Positions 20,761-32,704 of a DNA stretch of 64,000 bases are shown here, in pieces. Each line of letters starts with the position of its first letter. Position 1 is the stretch's first letter. Location: NCBI GenBank assembly GCA_026122225.1, contig JANEZZ010000728.1, positions 124,001 to 188,000 of the forward strand. Direction: 5' to 3'. A model generated the notes under the pieces. The model was not told where the DNA came from and made no database searches. It saw only the letters and a list, made by a program, of their open reading frames with translations. This DNA comes from Heloderma charlesbogerti. Lineage: Eukaryota; Chordata; Lepidosauria; Squamata; Helodermatidae. The position numbers and the translations under genes are program-made.

Positions 20761-21319
20761 GAGGGGGCAGGGAAGTCCATGTCCACCCACCTGGTTGCAA
20801 AGGCCTCAACCTGGAGCCAAGCCATCACCCAGAAGTAGCTTCTATCCGAATAAATGGGCCTTTCTTCTCTGTAATGGCGTTATCATATCTGCACAGAAGT
20901 CATGGCCCATGCATCAAGCCATAAACGGTAAAGATGGCATTTACAGTGGTTGAAATTCAGTTGTTTAATTTTCCATGAACAGGCTCGGAAAGCGGTGGTA
21001 GTTGCCTGTGACACCATCCACACCTTCTGCTGGATAATTAGGGGGCATCGTGCTGGCAGGCTGTCTCTATAATCTTGGGAGCAATAACATGAAGAGAACT
21101 TCAACATCACAGGGAGTTTACCCAGTGACTGGGGGCATTTTAATTGCTATAATTTAGTATTGTACAAGAAGCAGGTCACCAAGCAGCCTTTTAAAATCCC
21201 AGAGGCAACTGGAAACTGAAAAAGAGAGAGATAGCTATTAAGCATACATCGCTTATTCTATCAAATGATAAATAAATGTCAAACCACACTGTTGTACAGC
21301 TGTCCAAATTCCATAACGT
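20761..21319. other. Repeat-poor sequence
   Basis: No gene recognised. 20950-21230 has no transposon signature and contains words such as 'gttgtttaattttcc' and 'cattttaattgctat'. Candidate conserved non-coding sequence by inference only. Confidence 0.4.
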
Positions 21320-21474
21320 AACATTTGTTTATTACATTTGTAGGTAGATCATGCTGAGAGAAGTGATGGGCCAAAGATCATCCAGGGAACTTTGTAGCAG
21401 ATTGGAGAGTTTAACCTGAGTCTTCCCCAGTCCTAATCCAAAACTGTAACCACTAGGCCACATTGGCTCTGTCT
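21320..21474 (-). mobile_element. tRNA-headed SINE (MIR-like), decayed
   Basis: Plus-strand order 'gatgggccaaagatcatcc' then 'gtaaccactaggccacattg' is the reverse complement of a tRNA head (gtggCCTAGTGGTtac) plus core. A clearer relative is at 38165-38409. Confidence 0.6.
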
Positions 21475-22732
21475 TTCACATGTACGTTTGTGTATTCACA
21501 AGGACAAGACATAGTTACTGAAGAATGAGATCAATGCAGGCATTCTCCTCTGCCTTGTATTCTGTCCCAGCACAACTTGCGGTGCACAAGGGAAGCTGAC
21601 TGCTGCAGGCGTATTTACTGATAGGGCAGAGTCACATCAAGTAAGGCAGGCTCACATCAGGTACTGATGAGTCACATTCAAGAAGAAAAAATCACATCCA
21701 GCAAGGCAGTTATGTTCAGGTAAGTCAGGGTCTGTCACCACCTTGGACAGACCACTATGGAAGGGGCTGGCTGGAGCATTCTCACCCACACAAGGGAGAG
21801 CTTTTGCCTCAGCAATATGCAGAGGCCTTATGAAGGCTGGCCAGTCTGGTCCTGCGGTTGACTCTGCCTCCTCTGATGAGCTGTCTGTGCTTTTCAGAGG
21901 TCTGTTGCCTGATTCTACAGCTGTTGGTGCTTACAGCACAGGGGCTGCACTGGGAATATATCTTTGGGGTCTGAGGAGCAAGAACTTCCAGCCTAGAAGG
22001 GCCAGATGTGGAAGAGGATGATTCCCCAAAGATGCCTTCTCCCTCTCTGAGTCTTCCTCTGAACTTGAGGAAGAGGTAATGGCCAGAAATCATGATGCCT
22101 TGATGGAAAAGTTCATGAAAAAAATATGGAGTCATTCCAAGTAACTGAACAAAACTGTAGGCTGGATGGGCAACTTCTGTGGGCCAGATTAGGCTGTCCA
22201 CCCAGGCCATAGGCCATAACTCCATGATAGAGATAGGTTTTGAATGCTGAAAGTATCCATTTAATGGACATACATTCCACCTCTGAGAAAACTGAGGCTG
22301 CTGGCCCATGCATTCACTAACTCTGTCTATGTTCTCAGAACATTGTTCTTTTTAGTGTTTGGCTGTTCGCCTTTCCTCCCCTTCTGTACTCCCCTGGCCT
22401 TGCTGTGCTGCCATTCCCTATCAAGGAAATGGCCATTCTTGGAGTTGGTGTTTCCCCTGATTCACAAGGTTGTCTTCTGACCTTTTTTTTTTGCTCTTTC
22501 CCACAGAAATCCCATGCATGGCCTCAAAATGTTACAGGAACATGCTATCAGATGGCAGTTCTCTGGTAGGTACACTGTGTGGGCATGGTCTGTGAAGGAC
22601 TGTCAACAGACTAGAGGCAGGCTCTTCTGCCTTTACCAGGAGTTGGATCCACAGCCATTGTCTGATGAAGCTTTCTCACAGCATGGGGATAAGCAAAGTT
22701 TGCAAAGTAAGGCTGCTGATAAAGCCATAGGA
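21475..22732. other. No recognised feature
   Basis: Contains a short local repetition of 'cacatcaagtaaggcag' at 21630-21710. Frames at 21743-22021 (plus) and 21809-22309 (minus) overlap antiparallel and have no recognisable domain. Confidence 0.42.
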
Positions 22733-23415
22733 CAGGGGAGGGGAACCGCAGGCCCAAATCTGGCCCTCGGAGGTTCCCCAGAAGGCTGTCTTCCCCTGGC
22801 CCCACCCCCTTTCCCAAACCACCAATCTGTTGGTGGTTTCCTCACTTTTGTGTAGTTTTTTGCCAATCTAAAAGCTTGAAATTCCTCTCCTGAGGTGTAG
22901 GGCTTCTCCAAATGAGGCTTTTATCCTGTGATAGAGATTGGTTATTCACTGAAGTTTGTGGGTCCTTTACATGATGTCGTCACCCTCCAGGGCCTCTCCT
23001 GTGCTTTGTGACCATTTCTGCAGCTTTATTTGTAACAGTGATGATAAGCTATTTAAAAATGGTAATTTGAATCTCAACGTGTAATGACAGACTTGCGCTA
23101 TAACCACAATGCCATGTGTATAATAAAACATATAGAGCTTGCAGATAAAGGAAGTCCCTGGGGGGAAAAGTACATTTAAATGGCTGACCTTACACCCACA
23201 AGGAATCTGGAAGCAGAAGCCCTGGTAAAATTGTGGGATAAAAAGCCTGGTGTGGAGAAGCCTTTAGTTGCTGACAGAGCTTTAGGCTACAATATGCTAT
23301 CATTGGGTGGGGGCACCCAGTGGCATTTGGCCCTGTCCCCTTTTCCTTTAACACCACCCACCACTGTAATGCAGCTCCGGGAGCTTCTCCAAAATTGAAT
23401 TCAGCCCTTAGCGGT
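22733..23415 (+). mobile_element. hAT-like non-autonomous element, diverged
   Basis: Shares the left block (ggggaaccgcaggcccaaat, then a 'ggccctcggaggttcccca' block) and the right block (cacccaccactgtaatgca, ggagcttctccaaaattga) with 42650-42998, and inversely with 57570-57880. The middle, 22860-23290, may hold a second insertion, because the other copies are shorter. Confidence 0.55.
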
Positions 23416-23480
23416 GAAAAAGCTGAGCTCCCTTAAGCTGCCAAATGCAAGGACAGCTTTCCTCTAGGAATGGGGATGCC

Positions 23481-24050
23481 TGTCAGGATTCCCTTAGCCC
23501 ACACTTTACTTCAGCAGCCAAACATACACAGACGAGAGGCTTCAGTCTACAGCTTTTAATCCATTACTTCACAGGGTCATACAGATGCCAATTCTCAGAT
23601 ACTCTCCATCTACAAAGGAATGCCTTCAGAGGATTCAAATGGAATTTATGAGAGTTGCCCGCTGTTTGAAGAGGGAGGTGGTCTGGCTAGTCTAACTTAA
23701 GGGGGGGAGATCCGTCTCTTCTTGTGAGGCCTCTAAGTGCAGCTTTTCATGCAAGGTCAATCAGGTAGACCGTCTAAGTTTCGCCCCTCCCTTCTCTCTC
23801 TTTGCTCTGCACTTGCGTCTGGCATCTATTAGGTCATTCTCCCCAAACCCCGCCTCTTCCTGTTCGCTGCCTCTCATGGGGGTAGGGCGAGGAGAGACCC
23901 TCATGCTCAGCCATTTGGATGTTTCTAACCTGAGAAGCAGGCCTACTCATATCTGGACTAGCCTGGGAAAACACCTCCCCCACGTCTGACAGTTCTCCTT
24001 CAGAACCTGAACTGCTATCCCACTCCCTGCACTCAGAAATACCCCTGACA
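23481..24050 (-). mobile_element. Solo LTR (gypsy-like), copy 1
   Basis: On the minus strand it starts TGTCAGGGG and ends CCTGACA. Flanks ATGCC (23476-23480) and GTGCC (24051-24055) form a 5-bp duplication with one mismatch. It aligns end to end with 53766-54308. It retains a coding-like stretch on the minus strand (words SSGSEGE, LIDARR, AKREK, LRRST) interrupted by a stop and a frame change. No internal retrotransposon sequence adjoins, so it is a solo LTR. Superfamily is inferred from TG..CA ends and duplication length. Confidence 0.82.
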
Positions 24051-25249
24051 GTGCCTGCCCCTGCTCTGTTTCTAATAACAAATGCTGCTGGATATCAAAT
24101 ACCAGCATCAAATGTTGGTTACTGAATATCCTAAAGATAGTCAGCATTAAAAATCTGTCCAGAAGGATTTGTGTGGGTGAGCTGGATTCTGCTCTCATGG
24201 TAGCAAACGAGTTTGTAAGTATATGCACCATCAGCAATGAGCAGGAAATGCATTAGTCTTGGGCACTGTGAACCAATGAGTTGGATGCAGTTAGCCTCCT
24301 TTCCCAAATTAATCTACTCAGATAATCAATTCAAATTAAGACACAGAGCTTCTCTGGTAAACTGCTAGGTTATTAACCTTAATGATATTGGTGCTTTCTC
24401 TTTGCCACAAGTAGTATCAGAGGTATAAGTTGCAAGTGTGCTCCCTGCTGAGAAAAGTATTGATGTTTCTAATTAAACAACACAACCTTCAAATGGGCCA
24501 ATGAAGAGCTTGAGGAAGGGCTAATTTTTATTTGTACTATACGAATAAATGGCTTGTATGGAAAGCCCCCTGGAGAATTCATTGGTGGTTTTACTTACGG
24601 TGAACTGAAGTGACTTCAAAGTTCCATGCTATTGAAGATTATCATAAAAATGTCTTAGGCCCTTTCTGGACGATCAGTTTATTAGTGCAACATTATGCAC
24701 AGATGTACATTTGTTGCATGGAATCCAAATGCTTTCCATTAGGAAGTACAAGTTTCAGGGTGACTACATTTTCTCTACAGCTCAAACTACAATGTGCTGT
24801 TGCTGGGGAAATGCAATTCTTGCCGATGCAATTCTACAAAGGGCACCTTTGTACACACCTACTGGAAAATGTCACCGACAACATGACATCACTGATGATG
24901 TGACACAATTCCTATGCATGTGCCATGGGTATTGTGACCTGAATACCTTTTATTTATTAAATAAATAGCTTTTTGCAAGCTTGCATTTAGCTTGCAAAAA
25001 GGGAATATGCACAGGAACTGAAAATTACTAGTCTGCCTGGAGAATCCCCTTGTGCTTATCAGTTTCATGCCTGGCACCCAGCCTTTAACCCTTACCTTCA
25101 GATTCGGGCCTAATTCTCACTGATTGAATGTTCCTCCATACCACCACCACTACCCAATGCATATCCCTCCACATAGAAAAGTAAATGCTAGGTTCTAAAC
25201 TTCCCTTCTCACTAGCATGCTAGTTGTCTAGTGTAGATTTTTCTTCTAC
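24051..25249. other. Repeat-poor sequence
   Basis: No gene recognised. 24280-24560 is AT-rich with TAATC/AATTAA words and no repeat signature, a candidate conserved non-coding segment (inference). 24961-25010 has a short inverted pair, TTTTTGCAAGCTTGCA / TAGCTTGCAAAAAG. Confidence 0.42.
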
Positions 25250-25345
25250 ACAACCATAGGAAGCTGCCTTATAATGGTATTGCCAGTAGCTCAGTATTGC
25301 TTTAAGATCTTCTGCTGAGGCTTTTCTCCAGTGGCATCAGAAGCA
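25250..25345 (-). mobile_element. tRNA SINE 3' fragment
   Basis: 'cataggaagctgccttata' followed by 'agctcagtattg' and 'gaggcttttctcc' matches the reverse of the SINE body at 12147-12343. Confidence 0.6.
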
Positions 25346-25378
25346 TGCAGTGTAATAACAACGGAAATGAACCCGATA

Positions 25379-25762
25379 TGAACCTACCTGTGCACTACGA
25401 TCATCATCTGAGGCCCTCCTCCAAATGCCTCCAAGGGAGGTTCAGAAGACAGCAACAAGGGAGAGGGTCTTCTTGGTGGTGACCCTCCAATTGTTGGAAT
25501 GCTCTCCCCAGTGAAGTCTGCCTGGCACCAACACTGTCATCTTTTTGGCACCAGGTCCTCTACTCCCAGGCATTCAACAGAATATGATAAGGTCTTGGGA
25601 TTTTTATTGTTGACTGTTTAAAATTGTTTTTATATTTTATATTTTGTACATTAATGGTTTTATATTACGGTTGTTATGTTGTATTTTTATGTCTTGGTCT
25701 TTGTAAGCTACCCAGAGAGCTTTGGCTATTGGGCAGTATAGAAATGTAATAAATTAATGAAT
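25379..25762 (+). mobile_element. L2/CR1-like LINE 3' end
   Basis: Contains the degraded C-terminal coding block (caccaacactgtcat, ctactcccaggcattcaac) and the 3' UTR ending 'acccagagagctttggcta' then 'gtaataaattaatga'. The coding block resembles the LINE motif APxxWNSLPxEVR. The same family appears at 31240-31655, 41758-41905, 57245-57565 and 60100-60150. Confidence 0.72.
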
Positions 25763-25982
25763 GGGTGCCATGGCTACAGAATGCCTCCCGAAAGAGGCTC
25801 CCCTGGCTCCCAGGCTTCCATCTTCCCAGCACCAGGCACAAACCTTCTTAGCCACCCAGGCATTCTAATTTGATGCCAACCTTTTAATGGTTGCAGATTT
25901 TTTTCCTGCTGTTTATTGTTCTGGGATATAATCGATTGGATGCTGCCAATAGGATGAAGGGCTATAGATAAATGTGTTTTTA

Positions 25983-26092
25983 AGAATAAACCCTCTGACC
26001 AGCAGCATCAGAGGTCTTTCCCAGGTCTTGCCCATCCCCCATTGCCTTTTAACTGGGATGCCAGGAATTGAGCCTGGGACCATCTGCATAAG
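25983..26092 (-). mobile_element. tRNA-derived SINE, split by a hAT element
   Basis: The reverse complement reads 'cagatggtcccaggctcaa' then 'ttcctggcatcccagttaa', i.e. B box and flank of a tRNA SINE. Its 5' part resumes after the insertion at 26580 (tgcataggtagcatgcttc). Confidence 0.66.
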
Positions 26093-26579
26093 CGGGGCAT
26101 TGCTAGGCACTCAAAAAAATTGGGGCCTAGGCCCATTGGACACAAATCTACATAAAATCTGCATATGCAAATATATATCTATATTTAGACATTATTACTA
26201 GGATTTATTTAAATGTTATGGAAGATAAAGCCAGTTGATCAATTTCTCATCCAAATAACCTCAAATAAAATAAATTATTCAATTAATTTACATCCTGACC
26301 CAGATCGTCCCAAACCAACGGGAATTTTTTTTTTCTAAGCTTCATTGCCATGCAGAGGAAAATTTGGGGAGAGGCGTTGCAGCATGTAGGAAGGGAAGAG
26401 TTTACCCTTCCCTCCCCAGTTGCAATTCCCTCTTGAAAACTGCCCCCCTGCAATTAAGCTGAGAAACAAACCTTCCATTGGCACCAATGGACCTGCAGGG
26501 CTCTGTGGAATTGATCTGGGGCCCTGGCAAATAGATTCAAGGCTGGAGCCCTATGGGCCCAGGCCTAGCAATGCTCCTG
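26093..26579. mobile_element. Non-autonomous hAT inserted in a SINE
   Basis: Left tip CGGGGCATTGCTAGGC and right tip GCCTAGCAATGCTCCTG are inverted repeats. It is flanked by TGCATAAG (26085-26092) and TGCATAGG (26580-26587), an 8-bp duplication with one mismatch. The interior carries mirrored GGGCCTAGGCCC/GGGCCCAGGCC blocks. No coding capacity. Confidence 0.84.
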
Positions 26580-26599
26580 TGCATAGGTAGCATGCTTCG

Positions 26600-27580
26600 G
26601 TACTCTGCATATTATGGCTCCTCATAATCATGTGGGATCCAACTTGCAGCCTGAAGTGGTACATCCTGAACACAGCTTTACCCCCTCAGTAAGGTTAGCC
26701 CTCAGTGCCAGGGCAAAAACTGACATGGGGCTTCTGCAGATTGAATTTGAGTTGTCCGTTTCACTCAGTTTCCATATCCCCCCTGCCCTCGTTCTTTGCA
26801 GGCTACAGTCTTTGAACTAGAACTCACTAGACGATCATGTAAAATTCTATCCTGAGCTCTAGTAGGGGGTTGCTTTGAACTGATGGTTTTGTTAAGCCCT
26901 CCAGGGGATTGTGCTGCAGGAAAATGCCCACTCTGTTCATGCAAGGTCATGGGATATATGGCTTTCATTGCTTACAACATGAAGATATTGCACAAAGTAT
27001 CAGTTTTCCCTACAGGAAGGGGACAGGACTATGGTTGTGCATAATGTGCATTACATGACATTCAGATGAATCTGCTACCTTTTGCATTATACAAAACCCA
27101 CCTAGCTGTTGCAAATGGGTACAATGGAGAGAATCGAGGATGATGAGGTCTGACAGATCAGCAGCAAGATGAAGGAACAATTAGCATATCAACAATTAGC
27201 ATATGGTCTCTTGTAAAACAGACTATACACTTGTCAGTAGTTCTCATCATACTCTGTAGCTTGAGGATGAGACAGATTGTCCATTTTAACAAGCCATCCA
27301 GTTGGGTGGGCAGTCTACTCTATGCCAAGGTGTGGCTGTTTTCCTCAAGTGTATCTTTGGGCTGTATCTGAAAATCCATATTTTGGATTTTCTTTACTAT
27401 GCATGGATTCTTCCCAGGATTTGCCTTCCTGATATGTTCCCAGATTTCCCCATTCAGAGCTAAATGAAGATGATGGGAATTTGTCCCTGCAAAAGCAAGA
27501 TCAGTGTTGCTGATATCATTCCTTAGAGATGCTGCATCTTCCAGCTGACCCTGTAGTCACCCACATCTGGACATGATCAA
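26600..27580. other. No recognised feature
   Basis: No repeat family or gene was recognised. A short direct repeat (caattagcatat) occurs twice at 27178-27206. Confidence 0.45.
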
Positions 27581-27752
27581 TGTAGGAAGCTGCATTATAC
27601 CCAGTCAGATGATTTGTCCATCCTGCCCAGTATTGTCTACTACTCTGACTGGTAGCAGCAGAGTCTTATCCATTACCTGCTACTAGAGCCTTTCAAGTGG
27701 AGATGCCTGGAAAGAAACTTCTCCATGCCTGCATGCTCTACCCTTGAGTTAC
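27581..27752 (-). mobile_element. tRNA-derived SINE
   Basis: Plus strand starts 'tgtaggaagctgcattatac' and runs through 'cagtattgtctactactctg' and 'gagatgcctggaaag', the reverse of the 12147-12343 family. The tRNA head is decayed. Confidence 0.72.
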
Positions 27753-28032
27753 AGGCTCTCTTGACACCTGGCATTTTATCCCACTACAAACCAATCCTTT
27801 TGATTCTGGATCCTTTCTGGGATTTAGACTGGCCCTGTATACAAGCATCTCTTATAGTGCTTCCCTCCGCTCTATACCTTTTCATGGCTGCACGGAAAAA
27901 TCAGGACAGAAGGCTGATCACTGGTTCCTGTAACATGATTGATGGCTCTGCCCATCCTCCCACTCCTCCGTGGCAGGAGGGATGTCGGAAGCCCTTCTAG
28001 TGACTTTAAAGGTGGAGGGAATCAAAGTAGCA

Positions 28033-28060
28033 CCTCCCTCCCTCCTTCCCTCCCTCCCTG
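28033..28060. repeat. (CCCT)n low-complexity tract
   Basis: Seven CCTC/CCTT tetramers. Confidence 0.85.
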
Positions 28061-28159
28061 GCATGTGTGCAAAGAAGCAGAAGGGAAGAGTCTTGTTTTC
28101 ATCTCTTGTGCTGTACTGTTTCCTCACAGGCCCCAGGAAAGCTACGACTTACTTTGGAG

Positions 28160-28240
28160 TAGACATAAGATCACATTGTAAGTCTGCAACCCTTGGCACA
28201 CTTACTTAGAAGTAAGCCCCACTGAACTTAATGGGATGCT
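28160..28240. mobile_element. Half of a palindromic MITE
   Basis: 'cacacttacttagaagtaag' followed by 'ccccactgaacttaatggga' is the core of the GCAATCCTATG MITE family. Only one terminal block is recognisable. Confidence 0.5.
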
Positions 28241-28679
28241 CTGCATCAACAGAGGACATTGATTCTGAGCTTGGTGGGGTGGGGGGATCAGATCTGTCTC
28301 CCTTTGTTGCAGGGAGACATTTTACCCTCTTCTCCCTCCAGTCGAGAAATGTGCTCAAGCATTTACATGGCAGACATGGAGAGAGCGCAGCCCACAGCCA
28401 ACCAGACAAAGTGGTTTCTTCCACTATTGGAGAATTTCATGGGGAGGTCATGGCGCTCCTGTTCCATGTGCTGGAAATAATACCACATTTTTTGCGTTTG
28501 GGGAAAACATGGGATAGACTGGGGGAAATGGCAGGAGACGCCCTGAAGGTTCACGGCATCATCTAAAGAGCCTGCAAACTTCTGTGAGAGAGCCATCTCA
28601 ATAGCAGGATAAAAGCTCCATGTGAAGAAGGCCCCAGTCTCAGCTTCATGTATACGCTTCACATATACAACCCCAACTT

Positions 28680-30160
28680 CACATATACACCGATAGGATC
28701 TGAGCTAGCAGTGACTGACCAAGAAAGAGATCTTGTAGGGATGTACGAATCCCATACCTGGTTCTGATCGGGGCATCCACTGGGGGGGGGGGAGGCAATC
28801 CGTTCCTCCCCCCAGAATCCTCGACGGGGGGGAAGGCGATCCTCTCCTCCTCCCTGCGGAATCCTGCCCGGCTGGCTCCACTCCGCGGCCATGCCGCAGA
28901 GCCACCGGCCAGGCCGATCCGTAGCAGGGCCTCCAGCCGCGCTGCTGGGCTGGTGCAGATGCAAATAGCGTCCTGCATAGGGGACGCCATTTGTATCCCT
29001 ATGGTAGCCCATGATAGGCTACGTAAATGTTTACGTAGCCTATCACGGCTAAAGCAGGGATGCAAATGGCGTCCCTACGCCATTTGCGTCCCTGCTTTAG
29101 CCTTGATAGGCTACGTAAATATATACGTAGCCTATCACAGGCTAGTGTAGGGACGCAAATGGCGTCCGCTATGACAGCCGCCATTTGCGGCCGCAGCAGC
29201 CCAGCAGCAACCGGAGCCATCGTTGCCGCTTCATCTGCTGCCGGAGCCGCCACCGGAGCTGCCACCGCCGCATGCACCACCAGGTAAGTCTGTCCTGGGG
29301 GGATTCTGCAGAGTGGCAGGGGGGCAGGAGGCCGTTCCGCTGCAGACTTCGGGGAGCCGGATTCTAAAGAAGTCCATGGTGGACTTCTCCACCATCTGGA
29401 GTCCGTGGCAGAATTCTCCGCCATCCCTAAGATCTTGGAGTTGTGGTGGACAGCTCAGTGAAAATATCAACCTAGTGTGAGGCTGCTGTGAAAAGGGCAA
29501 ATTTCATGTTCGGCATAATTAGGAAAGGAAACAAAAATAAAACTGCCAATATCATACTGTCTTTATACAAATCTATGGTGTGACCACACTTGGAATACTG
29601 TATACAGTTCTGGTTACCACATCTAAAAAAGGACATTGTAGAGTTAGAAAAAGTGCACAAAAGGGCAACTTAAATGATCAAGGGGCTGGAGCAACTCCTC
29701 TGTGAGGAAAGGTTATAACATCTGGGACTGTCTAGTTTAGAGAAAAAACAAGTGAGGGGAAACATGATAGAGGTGTACACTATTATGCATGGTGTGGAGA
29801 AAGTAGATAAGGAGGCATTTTTCTCCCTCTTTCATAAGACTAGAACCCTGGGTCATCCCATTAAGCTGATTGGTGGGAGATTCAGTACAGATAAAAGTAC
29901 GTACTCCTTCACACAGTGCATAGTTTAACCAAGGAATTCACTTCCACAAGAGGTAGTGATGGCCAGAATTTAGGTGGCTTTAAAGGGGGATTGGACAAAT
30001 TCATGGAGGAGAAGGCTACCGATGTCTGCTAGTCCTGATGGCTATATGTTACCTCCAGGATCAGAAGCAGTATGCCTATGTACACCAGTTGCTAGGAACA
30101 TGAGCGGGAGGGTGGACCTTGGTCTGATCCAGCACAGCTTTTCTTATGTTCTTATGTATC
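28680..30160 (+). mobile_element. CR1/L3-type LINE 3' end, split by NP-hAT copy E
   Basis: Coding remnants lie on both sides of the insertion. 28687-28735 gives words like GSELAVTDQER and DL. From 29430 it continues with VVVDSSVKIST, ANFMFGI, then LYKSMV*PHLEYCIQFW and PHLKKDI: the C-terminal end of a CR1-clade reverse-transcriptase ORF with an in-frame stop. The 3' UTR runs to 'ctgatccagcacagctttt' and ends at 'cttatgttcttatg'. Degraded but clearly assignable. It is the best reference in this window for the fragments at 1475, 12344 and 34328. Confidence 0.86.
28736..29429 (-). mobile_element. Nested-palindrome hAT-like element, copy E
   Basis: Starts TAGGGATGTACGAATCCC and ends CCGCCATCCCTA. 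It is flanked by a perfect 8-bp duplication, AGATCTTG (28728-28735 and 29430-29437). Removing one copy of the duplication plus the element makes the CR1 frame continuous (QERDL-VVVDSS), an independent proof of the borders. Hairpins: GATAGGCTACGTAA modules at 29011-29047 and about 29104-29138, and a GCAAATGGCGTCCC/GACGCCATTTGCG module centred near 29078. The interior near the right end has GCCGCC repeats. Outward donor-like motifs: 28753-28761 (minus) and 29281-29289 (plus; CAGGTAAGT). Confidence 0.93.
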
Positions 30161-30169
30161 TCCCATCTT

Positions 30170-30985
30170 CCAAACATTTGACTCACCACTTACTTATTTG
30201 AGCTGCCATCACTCAAGTGTATGCAACTGTCAGATTCTTAGGGTACTTTTTCATAGAGGATCAGGATGTTAAGCTCTTGGTTGCTCTCATTCAGCAAATG
30301 TGAGATCAGAAGCCAAAACATGTGCAGAGTGAACAGAGGAGGTTTCTGTGCAGGCAAAATAAACTGAACTGAATTGCTGCTAGTCGAAATCAAAGCCAGA
30401 AAAAAAACAGTGAAACTCTGGCTGGTTGCATATTTCTGAATAGTATAACTGCAGACTGGAAAGCTTGAAATACTTTTTTTTTGCCATTTCTATGACTCTT
30501 TGCTGCCATGGGCTGATGCTGCGCTGTGCTGTGCTCAACTTTAGTTTATACGAAATCAAAACCAACAAACAACCCCCTCTTATGTTAGTTCCTTGATGGC
30601 TTATCAAACATGAAGAAGATTTGTCTCATGTATACTGCTGCAACAAACTCACATATGGTTTACTGTTACTCTGGTCCAACAAAAAATATTTCTACTATTA
30701 AAGTGATGACTTGCTTATTCCACCGTTCTTCAGTACACCAAGACATTTGAGCATGATTGGTATAACATGGAGATAACCAGGGATGATTTTATTGTGCATA
30801 TTTAGTAAACAGAAAACCAGCAAAAGATTAGATGTAGGAAGATGGTTGAGGAAAGCCACTCTCTAAAACAAAGGTGCGGGGAAATGATACAGCATTCCTA
30901 CCATCTTGTTATCTGGCATTTGCTGGGTGCAATGCTATTAAATCTGTCCTGGGAAATGCAATATCTGACCAGTCAAGGATTAGAT
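30170..30985. other. No recognised feature
   Basis: Unique-looking AT-rich sequence with a T/A-rich patch at 30470-30490. Confidence 0.45.
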
Positions 30986-30990
30986 TTGTG

Positions 30991-31392
30991 GAATCTGAGA
31001 GCCCCATTATGACAGCAATCATCAACCAAACCAACCTTATTTATTTATTATATTTATATAATATACTAATATTTATATTCCATCCAATAGCCGAAGCTCT
31101 CTGGGTGGTTCACAACCCGGCGCCCTCCGTAAGTTTTGGAGTACAATTCGCATCAGCCCCAGCCTGCATGGACAATGATCAGGGTGATGGGAGTTATAGC
31201 TCCAAAACATACGGAGGGTACCAGGTTGGGGAAGGCTGAACTAGATGACCAAATTAATGCTGGTTTTAACCTATAAAGCCTTACATGGATCAGGACTGAA
31301 ATACCTGACAGAACGTGTTTCCCAGTATGAACCTAGCTACACACTATGATCATCATCTGAGGCCCGCTTCCAGATGCCTCCTCCAAGGGAGG
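30991..31392 (+). repeat. Left arm of a ~400-bp inverted duplication
   Basis: Nearly identical to the reverse complement of 32781-33162. The arm is composite: a non-repetitive outer edge (gaatctgagagccccatta), a reversed LINE tail (about 31045-31112), a palindromic MITE (31112-31240), and the start of a plus-strand LINE block. The left arm has about 20 extra bases in its AT-rich part. Because every component, including the unique edge, is mirrored, one arm arose by inverted duplication of the other. Confidence 0.92.
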
Positions 31393-31655
31393 TGTGGAGG
31401 ATGGCAACAAAGGAGAGGGCCTTTTCAGTGGTGGCCCCCCAATTCTTGAACTCTGTCCCAAGTGAAGTTCACCTGGCACCAACACTGTCATTCTTCCAGT
31501 GTTGGGTTAAGACTTCCCTCTACTCCCAGGCATCTGGCAGCATATGATAACGTCAGTCCTAGGATTTTAATTGTTGATTGTTTTAAATTATTTTTGAATG
31601 TAAATTGTTTTAATACTATGTTTCATATTGTATTTTTACATTTTTGATCTTTAAA
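31240..31655 (+). mobile_element. L2/CR1-like LINE 3' segment
   Basis: Blocks 'ataaagccttacatggatc', 'ggagagggccttttcagtgg', 'caccaacactgtcattc' and 'tctactcccaggcatc' follow the order in 25379-25762. The final tail has decayed. Confidence 0.7.
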
Positions 31656-32038
31656 GGGAACATCTGTTCTCCCCTCTGCCCCAATTTGACACTGTCAGTG
31701 TGCTCATACCAGCCAACTGAGGCTGAACGCCCTCCCCAAACTGCCATGCTCTTAGTCCTGGGAGCCAGAGGAAGAGTACAGGAAACACACGCATGGTGCA
31801 GCTGATGTTTTTCTAGCAGGTTTCCCTCCCTCTTGAAATGGGCTATGATGAGACTGGCCGAGCTAATCCATTTTAGCGCTAATCCATTTTGGATCTGGAG
31901 CATGGGGCAGCAATTGCTTTTCATGGTATTGGTCAGCAGCACCATTGACGGAAATATCATTCTTGTAAACTTTTACCCTTGGAACCCTCTATCTTGCTGT
32001 AATGGTTGCTGATGATAATAATGAACAAATGAAGACAC
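31656..32038. other. No recognised feature (inverted-repeat spacer)
   Basis: Part of the spacer between the two arms. No gene recognised. A local tandem of 'gctaatccattttag' occurs near 31860-31890. Confidence 0.45.
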
Positions 32039-32200
32039 TTAGGGCCAAAACATATATTACTTTTAATGTGTGTGTAGTAACTACATATTTTTTCTCTTTT
32101 TACTCTAGAGTAGGTGCAGAGGCTTTGATACAGATTGGGCCCCTAGTAAGGGGCTTTTAAGATTCAGATCACACACACCCATGCTTACTCTAAAACAGGG
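32039..32200. mobile_element. MITE of the TTAGGGCCAAA type
   Basis: Starts CTTAGGGCCAAAACATATAT and contains 'actctagagtaggtgcaga', matching 58940-59123 in content. DNA-transposon-like, superfamily not determined. Confidence 0.5.
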
Positions 32201-32334
32201 GTCCCCACCACAGCACCCACATAGCTCTTCACTCCTACCCCTTTCAAAAAAAAATTAAAAAAAAATTGAAAAATGTTAGAGCAACAGATCCTCCTTCCTG
32301 TTCCTGAGCCTGCCACTGATCAGCTATTTTGTGG

Positions 32335-32615
32335 ACAGGAAGAGAAAGCAAGGCAAAGGGGGAGAGGGGAGAGAAAGACCGAGGCTACAGCAGGCAGGCA
32401 GGCGGGCGAACAGTGAGGTAAAGGAGCGTTGGGGAGAAATAGCAGGCTAAAGGCAGAGAGGAACAGCAAGATAAAGGGTTGAGTGGGAGAGAAAGAGCAA
32501 GGCTCAGGGCTAAGAAGGGAGAGACATCGCAAGGAAAGGGGTTAAAGAAGAGAAATAGCAAGCCTAGGCTCTGGGAGTGGAGAGAGAGCAAAGAGGAAAG
32601 GCCTATGTGGACAGA
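32335..32615. repeat. Degenerate purine-rich minisatellite
   Basis: Imperfect units of roughly 45-50 bp around the phrase 'gagagaaagagcaaggc' (variants: agaaatagcaggctaaagg, gaacagcaagataaaggg). Frames on either strand are low-complexity. Confidence 0.65.
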
Positions 32616-32704
32616 AGAGGATTGGGTGGGTCAGGAAGCAACTCTTTCCATTTCCCCCTCCCAGCTTCTAGACTCACTATTTCTCTCCCCCTAGCCCCCA
32701 CCTC

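Noticed and set aside
32320..32694. Serine/leucine- and arginine-rich frames on both strands
   Set aside because: Low-complexity translation of a purine-rich minisatellite.
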